17,360 bases of DNA from Alphaproteobacteria bacterium UBA6187 (GTDB taxonomy: Bacteria > Pseudomonadota > Alphaproteobacteria > Rickettsiales > UBA6187). Positions 14,981-17,360 of this stretch are shown piece by piece. Positions within the stretch are counted from its first letter, which is position 1. Every line of letters begins with the position of its first letter. The stretch covers positions 373 to 17,732 of the forward strand of contig DITJ01000051.1 of the NCBI GenBank assembly GCA_002422795.1, given 5' to 3'. The notes beneath the pieces are model-generated. The model was given only the letters and a program-made list of their open reading frames with translations. It had not been told where the DNA came from and did not search any database. The translations under genes and the position numbers were made by a program.

Positions 14981-15011
14981 AACAGCCCTCCCAAACCGGG
15001 GCTGTTTTTTT
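14981..15011 (+). terminator. Intrinsic terminator between pyrB and sbp, probably bidirectional
   Basis: AACAGCCC (14981-14988) pairs with GGGCTGTT (14999-15006) around a 10-base loop, and seven T residues (15005-15011) follow on the plus strand. In the opposite direction it starts 7 bases after the sbp stop and is followed by an interrupted T-rich stretch, so it can end both sbp and any rightward transcription coming from pyrB. Confidence 0.85.
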
Positions 15012-15018
15012 ACCGTTA

Positions 15019-16026
15019 TTATCTCCTTGTCGCCTGATCGAAAAAGCCGCCATCATCGAAATGTTTTTTCTGAACCGCTTTCCAACCACCGAAATCCTGA
15101 ATTGTCAGTAAATCAGTTTTTGGGAAAAGATGTGCATATTTTGCCGCTACAGTAGCATCACTTGGCCTGTAGTAATTTTTAGCAATAATTTCCTGCGCTT
15201 CAGGTGAATATAGGTAATTTAGATATTCACGTGCAGCATCAAGAGTGCCTTTTTTATTCGCAACTTTATCCACCACAGTAACTGGAGGCTCAGCAATAAT
15301 GCTGATAGATGGCACTATAATATCAAACTTATCTTTACCAAGCTCATTAACGGCAAGGTACGCTTCATTTTCCCAAGCTAATAACACATCACCAATACCG
15401 CGCTGAACGAAAGTAGTAGTAGCACCGCGCGCGCCAGTATCAAATACCGGAACATTGGCATATAGTTTTTTCAGGAAATCCTGCGCCTTTGCTTCATCAT
15501 TATTAAATTGCTTTAATGCATAGCCATAAGCTGCCAGATGGTTCCATCTCGCGCCGCCAGAAGTTTTCGGGTTTGGGGTTATAACCTGAACGCCATCTTT
15601 TACTAAGTCGCCCCAATCCTTAATCTGCTTCGGGTTACCTTTTTTAACTAGGAACACGATTGTAGAGGTATAAGGCGAGCTATTATTCGGGAATTTTTCC
15701 TGCCAGTTTAAGGGAAGGAGCTTTCCTTTTTCCGCAATAGCATCAATATCATAAGCAAGTGCAAGCGTTACAACATCCGCCTGAAGCCCATCAATAACAC
15801 CACGCGCCTGTTTGCCGGAGCCGCCATGCGATTGTTTTACAATAATGTCGTTTCCGCTTTTTTCCTTCCAGTGCTTTACGAATAATGTATTATATTCTTC
15901 ATATAATTCACGGGTTGGGTCGTAAGAAACATTTAGTAATTCTTGTTTTTTCTCCGCAGCATTTGCAAGGCCGGCTGTAAGCAGAACCGATGCAAAGCCT
16001 GTGAGTAATAGTTTTTTTATGTTCAT
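15019..16026 (-). CDS. sbp: Periplasmic sulfate-binding protein
   Basis: Substrate-binding protein of a sulfate/thiosulfate ABC importer. At 335 residues it has typical length. A signal peptide (about 1-23, KKLLLTGFASVLLTAGLANA then AEKK) directs it to the periplasm. The mature protein begins LLNVSYDPTRELYEEYN (about 30-46), the Sbp hallmark; SHGGSGKQARGVIDGLQADV follows, forming the sulfate pocket, and NPKTSGGARWNHLAAYGYAL and YNYLYSPEAQE-like segments (here LNYLYSPEAQEIIAKNYYRP) are conserved. A strong AAAAGGAG Shine-Dalgarno (16033-16040) sits directly beside array H. It follows the porin gene. No cysT, cysW or cysA permease genes follow; a terminator comes at once, so the rest of the transporter must lie elsewhere. 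Confidence 0.93.
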   Translation of the reverse strand: MNIKKLLLTGFASVLLTAGLANAAEKKQELLNVSYDPTRELYEEYNTLFVKHWKEKSGNDIIVKQSHGGSGKQARGVIDGLQADVVTLALAYDIDAIAEKGKLLPLNWQEKFPNNSSPYTSTIVFLVKKGNPKQIKDWGDLVKDGVQVITPNPKTSGGARWNHLAAYGYALKQFNNDEAKAQDFLKKLYANVPVFDTGARGATTTFVQRGIGDVLLAWENEAYLAVNELGKDKFDIIVPSISIIAEPPVTVVDKVANKKGTLDAAREYLNYLYSPEAQEIIAKNYYRPSDATVAAKYAHLFPKTDLLTIQDFGGWKAVQKKHFDDGGFFDQATRR

Positions 16027-16041
16027 TTGTATCTCCTTTTA

Positions 16042-16115
16042 TTGGGGTTTTGGGTGCCGGGTGCTAGGTTCTGGATTAGGAATTCCCTAGTCCCCAGAAC
16101 CCAACACCAAGTCCC
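16042..16115. repeat. Inverted heptamer array H (porin / sbp junction)
   Basis: The left arm has 7-base register: TTGGGGT, TTTGGGT, GCCGGGT, GCTAGGT, TCTGGAT, TAGG (16042-16080). The right arm is CCTAGTC, CCCAGAA, CCCAACA, CCAAGTC, CC (16086-16114). Words are more diverged than in the other arrays, but the GG/CC anchor recurs every seven bases. CCCAGAA is shared with array D. It starts 7 bases after the porin stop and abuts the sbp Shine-Dalgarno. Confidence 0.8.
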
Positions 16116-16122
16116 TTTATAT

Positions 16123-17360
16123 TTAGAACCTAAGCTGCACCCTGCTTAAAATTGCATGTTCAGGGGCGCGGTCTGCGCCAGCAGCAGCCCCACCATCAAA
16201 TTGGGTGTAGTTATAGTTAGTAGCAAGTTTTAAATTTTCGCTCCAGTACCAGTTAAGTCCACCAGCATAAGATGTAGCTTTTCTAGCTGATGTATTAATG
16301 CTTGCAAAAGTTGGAAATGCAGCGTCATCAATTTTTAATTCACCTGCACGCGCCACTAATTCCACAGCACCCCAATTTCCTTCAGAAGGCTTGAAATTAT
16401 TAGCAGGTTTAACACCGCCACTATAACTTACATCCTCACCTGTAAGAACATAAGAGGCAGCCACGTTCCAGGCAGTATTTTGCAATTCTTCCCTTACCGC
16501 GCCAAGTGCTACATTCTGGTTGGATATCGCGTATTCTGCCAATAATCCCTTATTGCCCGAATACCAGTAAGCCTGCGGAGAAAGTCTCCATTGCTCACCA
16601 CTTGCATAAGCTGCGCTATCATATCTGAAGAATGTATTCTGCCCAGGCGTTGCATAGCTTGGTAAGATTCTGTTATTATTGGTAGAATCTATATAACGTC
16701 CCTCACGGTCACCAACGCTTCCACCAACGCCCAAGCCTAAACCTTGCAATGTAACCAAGCTTGAATTTCGGAACGGTTTTGCAAATATGCGTCCGGCAAA
16801 ATCTTTCTTATCATCAGAATCACCATCAGCGCTACCAAGATCTGTTCCGCCATTAAATATACCAGCCTGGTATTCAAGCACATCCGGCAATATCTCTCCA
16901 GCAAGCTGCACACCTATATCGCGGCTTGGTGCCAGGCTTGCAGCAAACCCGCGCTCTGTAAATAATGTATCCGGGTCGGATTGTAATTGCTCAAGGCCAA
17001 TTGGCGGCTTGAATTTACCAACGCGGGCTTTGAATGCATTATTGAATTTATATTCACCATAGGCATCAACAGTTTTAGTTGCTGTGCCAGCAAAATCAGG
17101 TACGAAATAAAGTAAAGCATCCCCGCTTTTAAATGTTAATATTGGACGGGCGCGGCGTACTAAAAACTCATTCTTTAGGTTACTTGCATTTACAGCGCTT
17201 GAATCATTAATAAAGCTGCGGTTATCAATCTGGAACAGGCCATGCACTTCCAGTTGGTATTTTTTATCTGGTGATGCTATAGCCAAGCCCTTCTTACCAA
17301 GCTCTACACTGACAGATTTTTCCGTAGTGGTAGCTGCTTTTTCATTATTCACTTCCTGTT
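16123..17360 (-). CDS. OprO/OprP-like porin, 5' end beyond the window
   Basis: Outer-membrane beta-barrel of the phosphate-selective porin O/P family. About 410 residues are visible. The frame is open to the window edge (a GTG at 17352 is not convincing as the start, because codons upstream remain in frame and no signal peptide is present), so the N-terminus is missing. The visible part begins with a Thr/Glu/Lys-rich stretch, then KYQLEVHGLFQIDNRSFIND, the first barrel strand, and VRRARPILTFKSGDALLYFVPDF. PPIGLEQLQSDPDTLFTERGFAASLAPSRDIGVQLAG is characteristic of the family. The C-terminus ILSRVQLRF ends in phenylalanine, as outer-membrane proteins do. It is followed by sbp, so it may admit sulfate or another anion; the substrate is inferred only from that neighbour. 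Confidence 0.9.
   Translation of the reverse strand, partial: QEVNNEKAATTTEKSVSVELGKKGLAIASPDKKYQLEVHGLFQIDNRSFINDSSAVNASNLKNEFLVRRARPILTFKSGDALLYFVPDFAGTATKTVDAYGEYKFNNAFKARVGKFKPPIGLEQLQSDPDTLFTERGFAASLAPSRDIGVQLAGEILPDVLEYQAGIFNGGTDLGSADGDSDDKKDFAGRIFAKPFRNSSLVTLQGLGLGVGGSVGDREGRYIDSTNNNRILPSYATPGQNTFFRYDSAAYASGEQWRLSPQAYWYSGNKGLLAEYAISNQNVALGAVREELQNTAWNVAASYVLTGEDVSYSGGVKPANNFKPSEGNWGAVELVARAGELKIDDAAFPTFASINTSARKATSYAGGLNWYWSENLKLATNYNYTQFDGGAAAGADRAPEHAILSRVQLRF

Larger units (their letters stand above)
14436..15018. other. 583-base gene-free region rich in palindromes
   Basis: A convergent space between pyrB (plus) and sbp (minus) without a convincing ORF. It holds an AT-rich nested palindrome block (about 14486-14572), a palindrome at 14637-14655, a 9-bp hairpin at 14690-14711, a possible 181-bp MITE-like element (14773-14953), a promoter-like pair (14936-14964) and a terminator (14981-15011). 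I see no tRNA or known riboswitch. Confidence 0.7.

Noticed and set aside
14720..14990. A tRNA, riboswitch or decayed gene in the pyrB/sbp gap
   Set aside because: No cloverleaf, no known aptamer core and no reading frame resembling a known protein could be seen on either strand.
14908..15111. A 67-codon plus-strand open frame across the terminator and the sbp end
   Set aside because: It runs through the terminator and the conserved C-terminus of sbp on the other strand.
17350..17352. GTG as the porin start codon
   Set aside because: The frame stays open to the window edge, the resulting N-terminus lacks a signal peptide that an outer-membrane porin needs, so the true start is outside.

Overview
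The window looks like a chromosomal segment of a low-GC alphaproteobacterium. The order is not resolvable from this window, although a Rickettsiales-like or other AT-rich lineage would fit. The evidence is the TCA-cycle gene order mdh-sucC-sucD-sucA-sucB on one strand, hemJ next to rho, an EnvZ-type kinase with alphaproteobacterial-looking features, and a dihydroorotase with a QVHFR variant of the metal motif. The core genes are intact. I see no phage genes, transposase, CRISPR array, tRNA or rRNA.

Layout. Minus strand 1-10221 (read right to left): hemJ, rho, mdh, an unrecognised 136-residue ORF, sucC, sucD, sucA, sucB and a small CBU_0592-type membrane protein. They form one co-directional run of haem, termination and TCA genes. 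Minus strand 10469-13147: an EnvZ-like sensor kinase followed by pyrC. Plus strand 13377-14435: an aspartate carbamoyltransferase gene (pyrB), divergent from the kinase. A 583-base gene-free stretch (14436-15018) is full of palindromes and ends in a terminator. Minus strand 15019-17360: a sulfate-binding protein preceded by an OprO/OprP-like porin that runs off the right edge.

The gene products give a coherent picture. Mdh, SucAB and SucCD cover malate to oxaloacetate and 2-oxoglutarate to succinate. PyrB and PyrC catalyse successive steps of pyrimidine synthesis. HemJ oxidises protoporphyrinogen. The porin and the periplasmic binding protein look like an anion (sulfate) uptake pair.

The most unusual signal lies between the genes. 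Eight intergenic spaces hold hairpins whose two arms are tandem arrays of a 7-bp word (8-bp in one case) in inverted orientation. The word differs from locus to locus (AGAGTTC, GTTNNTC, AGGTGTC, AGYYRCT, NNNGGGT, GTNNAAYR), but the architecture is the same. Seven of the eight start 0-11 bases after a stop codon, and several fill the whole space up to the next Shine-Dalgarno. The one TCA-operon junction without a hairpin, mdh-sucC, is the one that carries the unrecognised ORF. A possible 181-bp MITE-like element and other palindromes lie between pyrB and sbp.
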